The position numbers and the translations under genes were made by a program. Below, piece after piece: positions 8,701 to 15,050 of a stretch of 64,000 bases of DNA (position 1 is its first letter; every line of letters starts with the position of its first letter). The DNA comes from JBFMFR01 sp040752025 (GTDB lineage: Bacteria > Chloroflexota > Anaerolineae > Anaerolineales > UBA4823). A model generated the notes under the pieces. It searched no databases, had not been told where the DNA came from, and saw only the letters and a program-made list of their open reading frames with translations. The stretch spans positions 62,001 through 126,000 of the forward strand of contig JBFMFR010000010.1 of NCBI GenBank assembly GCA_040752025.1. Reading direction: 5' to 3'.

Positions 8701-8981
8701 CCAGCCTTTACGGGCTGCTGGACTTGAGCGGGGACGTCTGGGAGTGGACGCGCAGTATTTTCAAGGATTATCCTTACAATCCGGGCGATGGACGTGAGGC
8801 GCTCAAGGGCAATGACCTGCGCGTGCTGCGGGGCGGCTCCTTCGGTAACTATCGTAGGAACGCCCGCTGCGCCCACCGGTACAGGAACCTCCCAGTCAAC
8901 TGGGACATGGACAGGGGTGTCCGGGCGGGGGTCGTCCCGTTGCCGCTGGGCTCTGGAGGCTCTGGTTCTCTGGGGCTCTGA
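5772..8981 (+). CDS. DGR target: NACHT/STAND NTPase with C-terminal formylglycine-generating-enzyme-like variable domain
   Basis: 1069 aa; AGGAGGC ribosome binding site 7 nt before the ATG. Residues 1-140 are helical and unrecognised. At about 150-185 lies a Gly/Asn-rich strand motif (SNVSGGQVNLAGRDVIHN) of the kind seen before ATPase modules in bacterial conflict proteins. The NACHT ATPase has Walker A GDPGSGKST (274-282), Walker B LLLLDGLDE (391-399), a sensor-like TSRTYAYQ and a late FPHRTFQEYLAACYL motif. From about 802 (FVHIPAGPFRMGS) to 1056 is an FGE-sulfatase/C-type-lectin-fold domain with LPSEAEWEKAARG, YPWGDDF and LRGGSF. Its last part is the variable repeat (codons 1015-1055). The gene heads a DGR with avd, TR and RT. 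STAND proteins normally use the C-terminal domain as sensor and the ATPase as switch, so a hypervariable ligand receptor is inferred. A 29-bp perfect palindrome interrupts the linker at 7890-7918. Confidence 0.93.
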   Translation: MGFDLDTWKAQLAQRLPGWRARMQRAGVDSVYAFISAAALWPVVEAARGGEWAALAELGKVAAAVGTNLLANQIQNWKDESDAARQLQEAASQQPDLRNELDAVLQKLEAISLAGARLSEAERDWFVNALRAELQQAGSALQIVEGDYLESGAIQVNLRVDSISNVSGGQVNLAGRDVIHNYASPGDDPAALRRAYLERIVAATSHLSLSGIDPKAASEAGQRLDLGAVYTALLTLTSGEHSRGERGEVAPERSPRRLSALALLDREARLVLLGDPGSGKSTFVNFVALCLAGEALGRPDANLALLKAPLPPDEDERRKGDEKPAAQPWSHAALLPVRVILRDFAARGLPEPGQPAAAKHLWDFIAAELRAAALGDFEKHLVRELRQSGGLLLLDGLDEVPEAGQRRAQIKACVDEFAKAFPRCRILVTSRTYAYQKQDWRLPGFTEAVLAPFSRGQIEQFVERWYAHIGGLRGLPPADAQGRAELLKRAIVASDRLYALAERPLLLTLMASLHAWRGGSLPEKREELYSDTVDLLLDWWESPKVVRDARGQVLDSQPSLAEWLKVDRQKVRELLNRLAFEAHAAQPDLQGTADVAEGDLVTGLLELSKNPDTRPARLVEYLSARAGLLLPRGASVYTFPHRTFQEYLAACYLTDHDFPEGAADLVCQDFNRWREVVLLAGAKAARGTASAIWSLVDALCYQDAPQSPGDWQSPGDLQGDLTAQWAAHLAGQALVETVNLEGVSERNRPKVQRTQRWLAHLLRSGALPALERARAGDSLARLGDPRFDPARWYLPAEPLLGFVHIPAGPFRMGSDKRRDSQADDDELPQHEVRLEDYWLGRFPVTVAQFRAFVQDSRHRPQEKRSLEGLDNHPVVYVTWYDAIAYCQWLSGKLQAQARRVLQGGGPALDEISLAFWQGLAQGNLQVTLPSEAEWEKAARGADGRTYPWGDDFDPDKTNTVETGIGGASTVGCFPAGASLYGLLDLSGDVWEWTRSIFKDYPYNPGDGREALKGNDLRVLRGGSFGNYRRNARCAHRYRNLPVNWDMDRGVRAGVVPLPLGSGGSGSLGL
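7890..7918 (+). repeat. Perfect 13-bp-arm palindrome inside the DGR target gene
   Basis: TCACCCGGAGACT (7890-7902), GGC, then its exact reverse complement (7906-7918). In frame it encodes the near-repeat SPGDWQSPGD, followed by LQGDL. It lies in the linker between the ATPase and the FGE-like domain and looks like a palindromic element inserted in frame. Confidence 0.75.
8814..8936 (+). repeat. DGR variable repeat (VR)
   Basis: Aligns without gaps to the TR at 9497-9619 (offset 683) over 123 nt with 11 mismatches. Ten are at TR adenines: VR 8814 G, 8845 G, 8850 T, 8880 T, 8889 C, 8890 T, 8896 T, 8901 T, 8904 G, 8910 G. The eleventh is TR T to VR G at 8919, in the GC-rich 3' block (about 8914-8936) that corresponds to the initiation-of-mutagenic-homing site. 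Nine residues differ from the TR-encoded version: 1015, 1025, 1027, 1037, 1040, 1042, 1044, 1045 and 1047. The homing-site change alters residue 1050. Confidence 0.97.
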
Positions 8982-9003
8982 ACGGGGGATGGGGTCTGGG
9001 GAA

Positions 9004-9025
9004 GGGGGCGCGGCGCAGCGCCCCC
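9004..9025 (+). repeat. GC-rich hairpin downstream of the VR gene
   Basis: GGGGGCGC (9004-9011), a 6-nt loop and GCGCCCCC (9018-9025) form an 8-bp perfect stem 22 nt after the target stop codon and about 68 nt after the VR end. DGR targets often carry a hairpin after the VR that aids retrohoming. It could equally be a weak terminator; no T-run follows. Confidence 0.45.
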
Positions 9026-9105
9026 GTCCCCCGCGGCGCGTGTAGGCGAGGGGTGACCTGGCACGCTTCTTGCATCGAAGCAGGTGCAAGCTCTGGAGAA
9101 GCGCA

Positions 9106-9447
9106 ATGTCCAACCCTGAAATGCCCATCTTCACCCGCACTTTCGATTTCCTCACCTGGCTGCTGCCCACCACCAACCATTTCCCGCGCGCCCACCGCCT
9201 TACCCTGACGGCGCGCCTGCTCAACGCCGCCTTCGATCTGCGCGAGCAGTTGGAGGCCGCCAACCACCGCATGGGGCGCGAGCGCCTGGCCTACCTGAAC
9301 GCCGCCGACGAATCGCTCGACCGGGTGCGCCTGTACCTGCGCCTGGCGGTCAAATGGGACTGGCTGACGGGCGGGCAGTACCAGCACGCCGCCAGGATGG
9401 TCACCGAAATCGGGCGGCTGCTGGGCGGCTGGAAGAAAACGCTGTGA
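9106..9447 (+). CDS. avd: Avd, DGR accessory variability determinant (four-helix bundle)
   Basis: 113 aa from the ATG at 9106, which has GGAGA 8 nt upstream; an in-frame ATG at 9070 lacks one. Size, all-helical character and position between VR and TR match bacterial Avd, the pentameric basic protein that binds the DGR RT and its template RNA and is required for mutagenic cDNA synthesis. Typical features seen: the opening FDFLTWLLPTTNHFPRAHRLTLTARLL, the second helix with LREQLEAAN, and the LNAADESLDRVRLYLRLA...LTGGQYQHAARMVTEIGRLLGGW ending common in bAvd/four-helix-bundle proteins. It starts 124 nt after the target stop codon and is followed 49 nt later by the TR. Confidence 0.9.
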   Translation: MSNPEMPIFTRTFDFLTWLLPTTNHFPRAHRLTLTARLLNAAFDLREQLEAANHRMGRERLAYLNAADESLDRVRLYLRLAVKWDWLTGGQYQHAARMVTEIGRLLGGWKKTL

Positions 9448-9496
9448 GAACGGCAATTGGCGGCCTCGCGCCGCAGTTGCGGGGGCGCGCCCATTC

Positions 9497-9619
9497 AACC
9501 TGCGCGTGCTGCGGGGCGGCTCCTTCGATAACAATCGTAGGAACGCCCGCTGCGCCCACCGGAACAGGAACAACCCAGACAACAGGAACATGAACAGGGG
9601 TTTCCGGGCGGGGGTCGTC
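9497..9619 (+). repeat. DGR template repeat (TR)
   Basis: Non-coding template for VR diversification. In the VR frame it is rich in AAC/AAT codons (TR version ends NNPDNRNMNRGF), the classic TR design that lets adenine mutagenesis reach many amino acids. It has 29 adenines in 123 nt, 10 of which are substituted in the present VR. The 3' block TTTCCGGGCGGGGGTCGTC is the homing-site counterpart and differs from the VR copy by a single T/G. Identity may continue a few bases past 9619 if two further adenine changes are allowed. Confidence 0.97.
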
Positions 9620-9841
9620 ACATTTTTCACGCTGGCGGGGTCGTTTCCCGGCGGCCGGAATTGCGGTGCGGCTGAAAGGCTTCACCGCCGAGGCGAAAAA
9701 TGGCGGGGCGCGTTCCTGGCCGAGACCATCTTCCCCCTCTCCCTACCAGGGAGAGGGCCGGGGTGAGGGTCCGGGCATATAGCCGCGGCCCCGCGCCCTG
9801 GGTACGTCCCTGGCGCGGGGCCAACCCCCTCGAGTTGGCCC
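9620..9841 (+). ncRNA. Non-coding TR-to-RT spacer, probable 3' part of the DGR template RNA
   Basis: No supported gene lies in 9448-9841 apart from the TR. In studied DGRs the template RNA extends from the avd end through the TR into the spacer before the RT gene, and the spacer is needed for cDNA priming. This 222-nt spacer contains the strong hairpin at 9735-9757. The RNA ends cannot be read from sequence, so the boundaries are nominal. Confidence 0.5.
9735..9757 (+). repeat. Perfect 10-bp hairpin in the TR-RT spacer (REP-like CCCTCTCCCT element)
   Basis: CCCTCTCCCT (9735-9744), loop ACC, AGGGAGAGGG (9748-9757). The motif with flanking CCGGGGTGAGGG resembles a dispersed intergenic repeat common in many bacterial genomes. 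Its place in the presumed DGR template RNA makes a structural role possible. Confidence 0.7.
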
Positions 9842-10894
9842 ATGTACACCCAACTATACTCCTGGGATAACCTGCTGCTGGCCTTCCACAAGGCCGGGCG
9901 CGGCAAGCGCGGCCAGCCCAACGTGGCCGCTTTCGAGCACCGCCTGGAGGACAACCTGTTCGCCTTGCAGGACGAACTGCTGGCTTTCACTTACCGCCCC
10001 GGCCCTTACGATCATTTCTACGTGCACGAGCCCAAGCGCCGCCTGATCTCGGCCGCCCCCTTCCGCGACCGGGTGGTGCACCATGCCCTGTGCAGCCAGA
10101 TCGAGCCGCTTTTCGAGCGCAGCTTCATCGCCGATTCCTACGCCAACCGCCTCGGCAAGGGCACCCACCGCGCCCTGGATCGCGCCCAGGGCTTCGCCCG
10201 GCGCTACGCCTACGTTTTACAGTGCGACGTGGTGCAGTTTTTCCCGTCCATCGATCTCGAAATCTTATACGGCCTGCTCTCCCGCAAGCTCGACGACCCC
10301 GGCGTGCTCTGGCTGGTGCAGCGCATCCTGGAGGGCGGGGCGAACCTGCCGGCTGGTGAAACCTCGCCCGTCTATTTCCCCGGCGACGATCTGTTCGCCG
10401 CGCTGCGGCCAACCGGCCTGCCCATCGGCAACCTGACCAGCCAGTTCTGGGCCAATGTCTACCTCAATCCCCTGGATCACTTCATCAAACGTGAGTTACG
10501 CTGCGAGGGGCGCAGCCCGGCCTACCTGCGCTTCGTCGACGACATCCTGCTCTTCGGCAACAGCAAGGCCTGGCTGTGGGCCTGCAAGCAGGCCATCCAG
10601 GAGCGCCTGGCACGCCTGCGCCTGGTGATCCACCCCGGCGCCCAGCCGCGTCCGGTGGGCCAGGGCTTCCCCTTCCTGGGCTTCGTGGTTTACCCCTGGC
10701 GGCGGCGCTTGAAGCGCCGCAAGGGCCTGCACTACCAGCGCCGCCTGCGTTTTTTGCTGGCAGCCTGCGCCCGCGGCGACCTGCCGTTCGAGGCGCTCAA
10801 CGCCAGCCTGCGCGGCTGGGTGGAGCACGCCCGCCACGCCAACACCACCGGTCTGCGCAAGGCTATTCTAGGCGCAGCATGCCTCAAGACCTGA
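9842..10894 (+). CDS. DGR reverse transcriptase
   Basis: 350 aa, typical of DGR RTs. The enzyme copies TR RNA into cDNA with frequent errors opposite adenine; the cDNA then replaces the VR. RT landmarks in order: N-terminal RGKRGQPNVAAF and HEPKRRLISAAPFRDRVVHHAL; first catalytic aspartate D129 in QCDVVQFFPSID; LPIGNLTSQFWANVYLNPLD (193-212), where the DGR-type xGNxxSQ replaces the QG of other RTs; and FVDD (231-234), the catalytic YxDD equivalent with Phe in place of Tyr. A basic thumb follows (PWRRRLKRRKG). It lacks endonuclease or maturase domains, as expected. No clear ribosome binding site precedes the ATG. The stop codon lies inside the left arm of the 10887-10964 inverted repeat, a likely terminator. 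Confidence 0.95.
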   Translation: MYTQLYSWDNLLLAFHKAGRGKRGQPNVAAFEHRLEDNLFALQDELLAFTYRPGPYDHFYVHEPKRRLISAAPFRDRVVHHALCSQIEPLFERSFIADSYANRLGKGTHRALDRAQGFARRYAYVLQCDVVQFFPSIDLEILYGLLSRKLDDPGVLWLVQRILEGGANLPAGETSPVYFPGDDLFAALRPTGLPIGNLTSQFWANVYLNPLDHFIKRELRCEGRSPAYLRFVDDILLFGNSKAWLWACKQAIQERLARLRLVIHPGAQPRPVGQGFPFLGFVVYPWRRRLKRRKGLHYQRRLRFLLAACARGDLPFEALNASLRGWVEHARHANTTGLRKAILGAACLKT

Positions 10895-10964
10895 CAGGTT
10901 TTGGCGAGTCCGCTGCCGGGCAGGGCCCTGGTCGATTGGGGCTCTATGCAAACCTGTCAGGTCT
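10887..10964 (+). repeat. 15-bp perfect inverted repeat after the RT gene (AAACCTGTCAGGTCT family)
   Basis: AGACCTGACAGGTTT (10887-10901) and its exact reverse complement AAACCTGTCAGGTCT (10950-10964) flank a 48-nt loop. The left arm contains the RT stop codon. The same 15-mer occurs in the 1513-1546 palindrome, so this is a dispersed family rather than insertion-sequence ends. Confidence 0.75.
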
Positions 10965-11092
10965 GGTGTTGGCGATGCCGACCTCGCCCAATCTCCAAAT
11001 CCCCTCGCACCTTTACAATTTCATAGCGCACAGGAAAGGCTTGGTTTTCACGGATTTACTTGATATACTCAGGGTAAGTAGAAGGCCAACCT

Positions 11093-11517
11093 ATGGGCTA
11101 TCGTTTTGAGTTTACACCAGAAATTGTGCGTTGTTTGCAGACCATCAAGCGCGCCTGGGCCGAAGTGAAACTGACTGTTATTCCACCCGGCTTGGCTGAG
11201 GACCTGCGCCTGCGCGCTCGCCCCATTTTTCGACGCGCATCGAAGGGCGTTTCTACGCTTTGGAGGAGTTCTACTTGGGGTTGTTTTCCCGGCAGGATGA
11301 GGTCACGACCTCCGAGATTGCCCGGGCGCTGGCATTATCTGACCGCCAGGCGCGCGACCTGATTGCTCAATGGCTGGCGCAAGGCTGGTTGGAGATGAGT
11401 GTGGCCTCGCGCAAGGGGCGGCGCTATCGTTTATCGGCGGTTTATCGGCGGAGCGGGGCGATTGAGGCAGGCCGGCCTTTCCTGAACATTGCGCCGGGTT
11501 TGCAAGTAAATAAATAG
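11093..11517 (+). pseudogene. Remnant of a Fic-family protein (frameshifted, catalytic core deleted)
   Basis: Frame A from ATG 11093 encodes MGYRFEFTPEIV...VIPPGLAEDLRLRAR, resembling the N-terminal helical region of Fic-family AMPylators. About position 11230 the sense shifts frame to STRIEGRFYALEEF, like the Fic inhibitory/substrate segment (STxIEGN). It continues to 11517 with a winged-helix tail (TSEIARALALSDRQARDLIAQWLAQGWLEMS) such as often closes Fic proteins. The catalytic HxFxxGNGR core that should lie between is missing, so this is read as an internally deleted, frameshifted pseudogene. The alternative is a small helix-turn-helix protein at 11260-11517 started by TTG. It lies between the DGR and pepF, in a region with other remnants. 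Confidence 0.5.
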
Positions 11518-11530
11518 TGATCTACCATCT

Positions 11531-11642
11531 AGAACACGGAGATCACGGAGCAAACACAGAGAGCACAGAGTCTTTTTTATAAACCTTCTCAGCATTTTTT
11601 CTCTGCGCACTCCGTGGTTCTTCTCCGTGCTCTCCGTGTTAA
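11531..11642. repeat. Imperfect long inverted repeat (CACGGAG-rich) before pepF
   Basis: The left half, rich in ACACGGAG and ACAGAG units, is approximately complementary to the right half, rich in CTCTG, CTCCGTG and CTCCGTGTT units, around a T-rich centre (about 11570-11605). This is the look of a dispersed miniature repeat. It overlaps the probable pepF promoter region. Confidence 0.5.
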
Positions 11643-11679
11643 AATCGCCCATCGGACATTCCGTAAAGGAACAGGAAAC

Positions 11680-13491
11680 ATGTCGCCAGCCAACCCCACC
11701 CCCCCTACGGCTCGCAAAGCCAAATCCACCTGGGACCTGAGCCAAATCTACGCCAGCCCGGCGGATTGGGAAGCCGACTTCCACCGCGCCGAGGCCGGCC
11801 TGCCCGAGCTGGGCGCCCTGCAGGGCGCGCTGGGCGGGTCGGGGGCGGCCCTGCTGCGGGCGCTGGAGCAGCGCGATGCGCTCTTCGTCCTGGTCGACCG
11901 CCTGCACATGTCGGCGCACCTGCAGGCCGACCTGGACCGCCGCGACAGCGCCAGCCAGGCGCGCGCCGAACGCGCCGACCGGCTGATGGCGCGCTTTCAT
12001 GAAGCAGCCGCCTTTATCAAACCCGAGATCGTTGCCCTGGACGAGGCCCAACTGGCGGCTTTCTACGCCGGGCAGCCCGGGCTGGAAACCTACCGCTTCC
12101 ACATCGACGAGGCCCGCCGCCTGCGCCCGCACGCCCGCTCGCCGGAGGTGGAAGCCCTGCTGGCCCAGGCCGGCGAGGTCTTGCAAACGCCCGGGACGAT
12201 TTACGAGGCGCTCAACGAGGCCGATTTGCACTTCCCCGAGATCGCCGACCCCGGGACGGGCGAGGCCCTGGCGGTGACGCACGCCAGCATCTGGGGCCTG
12301 TTGGAGAACCGGAATCGTGAAATCCGCCGGGCGGCGCTGCAGGCCTACGTCTCGGTCTACGTGGCGCACCGCAACAGCTTCGCCGCGGCGCTGGCCGGGG
12401 CGGTGGCGCGCGATAACTTCCTGGCGGGCGCCCGCGGCTACGCATCGGCGGTGGAGGCCGCCCTGGACGCCGAGGGCATCCCCCAGGCAGTGTATGACGC
12501 GCTGCTCCACACGGTGCGCGCCCACGCCCCGCTGCTGCGCCGCTACATGCAGTTGATCCGCCGCGCCCTGGATGTCGAACAGCTTTACATCTACGACCTG
12601 TCGGCCACCCTCACCCCGGGGGTAGAGGCTACAGTTTCGTACGAAGAGGCCTGCGCGCGGGCCCTGGCGGCGCTGGGCGTGCTGGGCGCAGAATACACGG
12701 CCGTCCTGGAGCAGGCGCTCTACGAGCAGGGCTGGGTGGACGCCTTCGAGCGCCCGCACAAGCGCAGCGGCGGCTACAACTGGTGCAGCTACACCACCCA
12801 CCCCTTTATCCTGCTCAACTGGCAGGGCACGCTGTGGAGCCAGTCGATCCTGGCCCACGAGCTGGGCCACGCCATGCATAGCTGGTATTCCCAGAAGAAC
12901 CAGCCGGGCGTCTACAGCGAATGCACCCTTTTTGTGGCCGAGGTAGCCTCCAACGTCAACGAGCAGTTGCTCTTCGACCATTTGCTCGACACCACCACCG
13001 ACCCTCAGCAGCGCCTGCTGCTGCTCGAAAAGCGCCTGGGCCAGCTTTACGGGGCGCTCTTCATCCAGACCATGTTCGCCGAGTTCGAGCTGGAGGCGCA
13101 CCGCCGCAAGCAGGCTGGTGAGGCGCTGACGGCGGACGCCCTGGACGAGACCGCCCACAATATCCACCTGGCGTACTTCGGCAGCGAAGTCTCCAGCGAA
13201 ATGGCCGACCCGTTCTTCTGGGAGATCGTGCCGCATTTCCAGTGGAACTTCTACGTCTACAAGTACGCCACGGGCATCTCGGCCGCCCTGGCGGTGGCGC
13301 GTGCCATCCGCCAGCAGGGCCAGCCGGCCGTGGCGCGCTGGCTGGCCTTCCTCGAAGCCGGCTCGTCGCGCCCCTCGCTGGAGCTGCTGCGGGAGGCCGG
13401 CGTCGACCTGACCACCCCGCAGCCCTTCGAAGACGCCTTGCGCACCTTCAGCGAATTGCTTGAGCAATACGAGGCCGATTTGGCGGCTTGA
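11680..13491 (+). CDS. pepF: Oligoendopeptidase F (M3 family metallopeptidase)
   Basis: 603 aa, the usual size for M3B peptidases, which are cytosolic zinc enzymes that cut oligopeptides of about 6-20 residues during peptide turnover. The catalytic motif HELGH is at 393-397 (AHELGHAMHS) with the third zinc ligand E421 in FVAEVASNVNE. The N-terminal TWDLSQIYASPADWEADF is typical of PepF. The later YTTHPFILLNWQGT segment and the YKYATGISAA motif near the end, for substrate binding, are also conserved in the family. The start is the ATG at 11680, preceded by AAAGGAACAGG; upstream codons are not family-like. It ends 4 nt before the first copy of the 69-bp repeat with the terminator-like hairpin. 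Confidence 0.93.
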   Translation: MSPANPTPPTARKAKSTWDLSQIYASPADWEADFHRAEAGLPELGALQGALGGSGAALLRALEQRDALFVLVDRLHMSAHLQADLDRRDSASQARAERADRLMARFHEAAAFIKPEIVALDEAQLAAFYAGQPGLETYRFHIDEARRLRPHARSPEVEALLAQAGEVLQTPGTIYEALNEADLHFPEIADPGTGEALAVTHASIWGLLENRNREIRRAALQAYVSVYVAHRNSFAAALAGAVARDNFLAGARGYASAVEAALDAEGIPQAVYDALLHTVRAHAPLLRRYMQLIRRALDVEQLYIYDLSATLTPGVEATVSYEEACARALAALGVLGAEYTAVLEQALYEQGWVDAFERPHKRSGGYNWCSYTTHPFILLNWQGTLWSQSILAHELGHAMHSWYSQKNQPGVYSECTLFVAEVASNVNEQLLFDHLLDTTTDPQQRLLLLEKRLGQLYGALFIQTMFAEFELEAHRRKQAGEALTADALDETAHNIHLAYFGSEVSSEMADPFFWEIVPHFQWNFYVYKYATGISAALAVARAIRQQGQPAVARWLAFLEAGSSRPSLELLREAGVDLTTPQPFEDALRTFSELLEQYEADLAA

Positions 13492-13495
13492 TTAA

Positions 13496-13564
13496 ACAAA
13501 AACCTGGCAAGTTATCGAACCTGCCAGGTTTGCTGTGTGGTCGGGGCGGGCGGATTTGAACCGC
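13496..13564. repeat. 69-bp direct repeat copy 1 (terminator plus tRNA 3' part)
   Basis: Identical to 13611-13679 at an offset of 115 bp. It contains the hairpin AACCTGGCA (13501-13509) / TGCCAGGTT (13522-13530) and, on the minus strand, the acceptor and T-arm 3' half of tRNA-Pro. Confidence 0.9.
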
Positions 13565-13602
13565 AGAGCGCAGCCGCTCACGGGACCCGGGCCTGCGCTC
13601 TG
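13541..13602 (-). pseudogene. Partial tRNA-Pro duplicate (3' half only)
   Basis: On the minus strand the T arm (GCGGTTCAAATCCGC), acceptor 3' strand CGCCCCG, discriminator A and CCA are intact at 13541-13564. The anticodon and D-arm side is replaced by unrelated GC-rich sequence with no matching 5' acceptor strand. It cannot form a cloverleaf and looks like a broken tandem copy of the neighbouring tRNA. Confidence 0.7.
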
Positions 13603-13610
13603 GCAACAAT

Positions 13611-13679
13611 ACAAAAACCTGGCAAGTTATCGAACCTGCCAGGTTTGCTGTGTGGTCGGGGCGGGCGGATTTGAACCGC
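13611..13679. repeat. 69-bp direct repeat copy 2 (tRNA-Pro terminator and 3' part)
   Basis: Second copy, here joined to the complete tRNA. On the minus strand the AACCTGGCA/TGCCAGGTT hairpin (13616-13645) followed by a T-run acts as the tRNA-Pro intrinsic terminator. Confidence 0.9.
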
Positions 13680-13730
13680 CGACCTCACGGACCCGAACCG
13701 TGCGCTCTAGCCGGGCTGAGCCACGCCCCG
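13653..13730 (-). tRNA. tRNA-Pro (anticodon CGG)
   Basis: Read on the minus strand from 13730. Acceptor CGGGGCG pairs with CGCCCCG, with the C1-G72 pair characteristic of bacterial tRNA-Pro. D arm GCTC/GAGC, anticodon stem CACGG/CCGTG with loop TTCGGGT giving anticodon CGG (reads CCG), T arm GGCGG-TTCAAAT-CCGCC, discriminator A and an encoded CCA at 13653-13655. A promoter lies upstream and a terminator hairpin downstream. Confidence 0.97.
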
Positions 13731-13754
13731 TTGCCTGTTTTGTAAGGCGTGTGC

Positions 13755-13783
13755 ATTATACTCGAGAGGCAGTCCTTTGGCAA
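13755..13783 (-). promoter_or_regulatory. tRNA-Pro promoter
   Basis: On the minus strand TTGCCA (13783-13778), a 17-nt spacer and a consensus TATAAT (13760-13755) lie 24 nt before the mature tRNA 5' end. One of the clearest -35/-10 pairs in the window. Confidence 0.7.
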
Positions 13784-13813
13784 GTGAATTTCGCCAGCCG
13801 CTGGGATTGCGAT

Positions 13814-13819
13814 TATAAT
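13814..13819 (+). promoter_or_regulatory. Putative -10 box of the inositol-phosphate synthase gene
   Basis: A consensus TATAAT lies 36 nt before the ATG at 13856; no convincing -35 is seen. A start of transcription near 13826 would give a 30-nt leader containing the AAGGAG site. Confidence 0.45.
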
Positions 13820-13855
13820 CGGCGCGAAGCTTATCCCAATTTCAAGGAGTATTGT

Positions 13856-14944
<1,089 letters not shown>

Positions 14945-15050
14945 AGTGGTATAATTCTCCCGCTTAAAGGATTTACCCCCAGGGCGGGCAAGCCCTGGAT
15001 CCCCAGAGAATCTATAACCCTGTTGGGTGAATTTTGTAGGAGAGTGTTGT

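Noticed and set aside
10887..10964. Inverted repeats as insertion-sequence ends
   Set aside because: Only 48 bp between the arms and no transposase; the same arms occur as hairpins elsewhere.
11431..13467. 678-codon ORF on - opposite pepF
   Set aside because: Antisense shadow of the clear M3 peptidase with no family match.
13541..13602. Second functional tRNA
   Set aside because: No 5' acceptor strand or D arm; only the 3' half is conserved.
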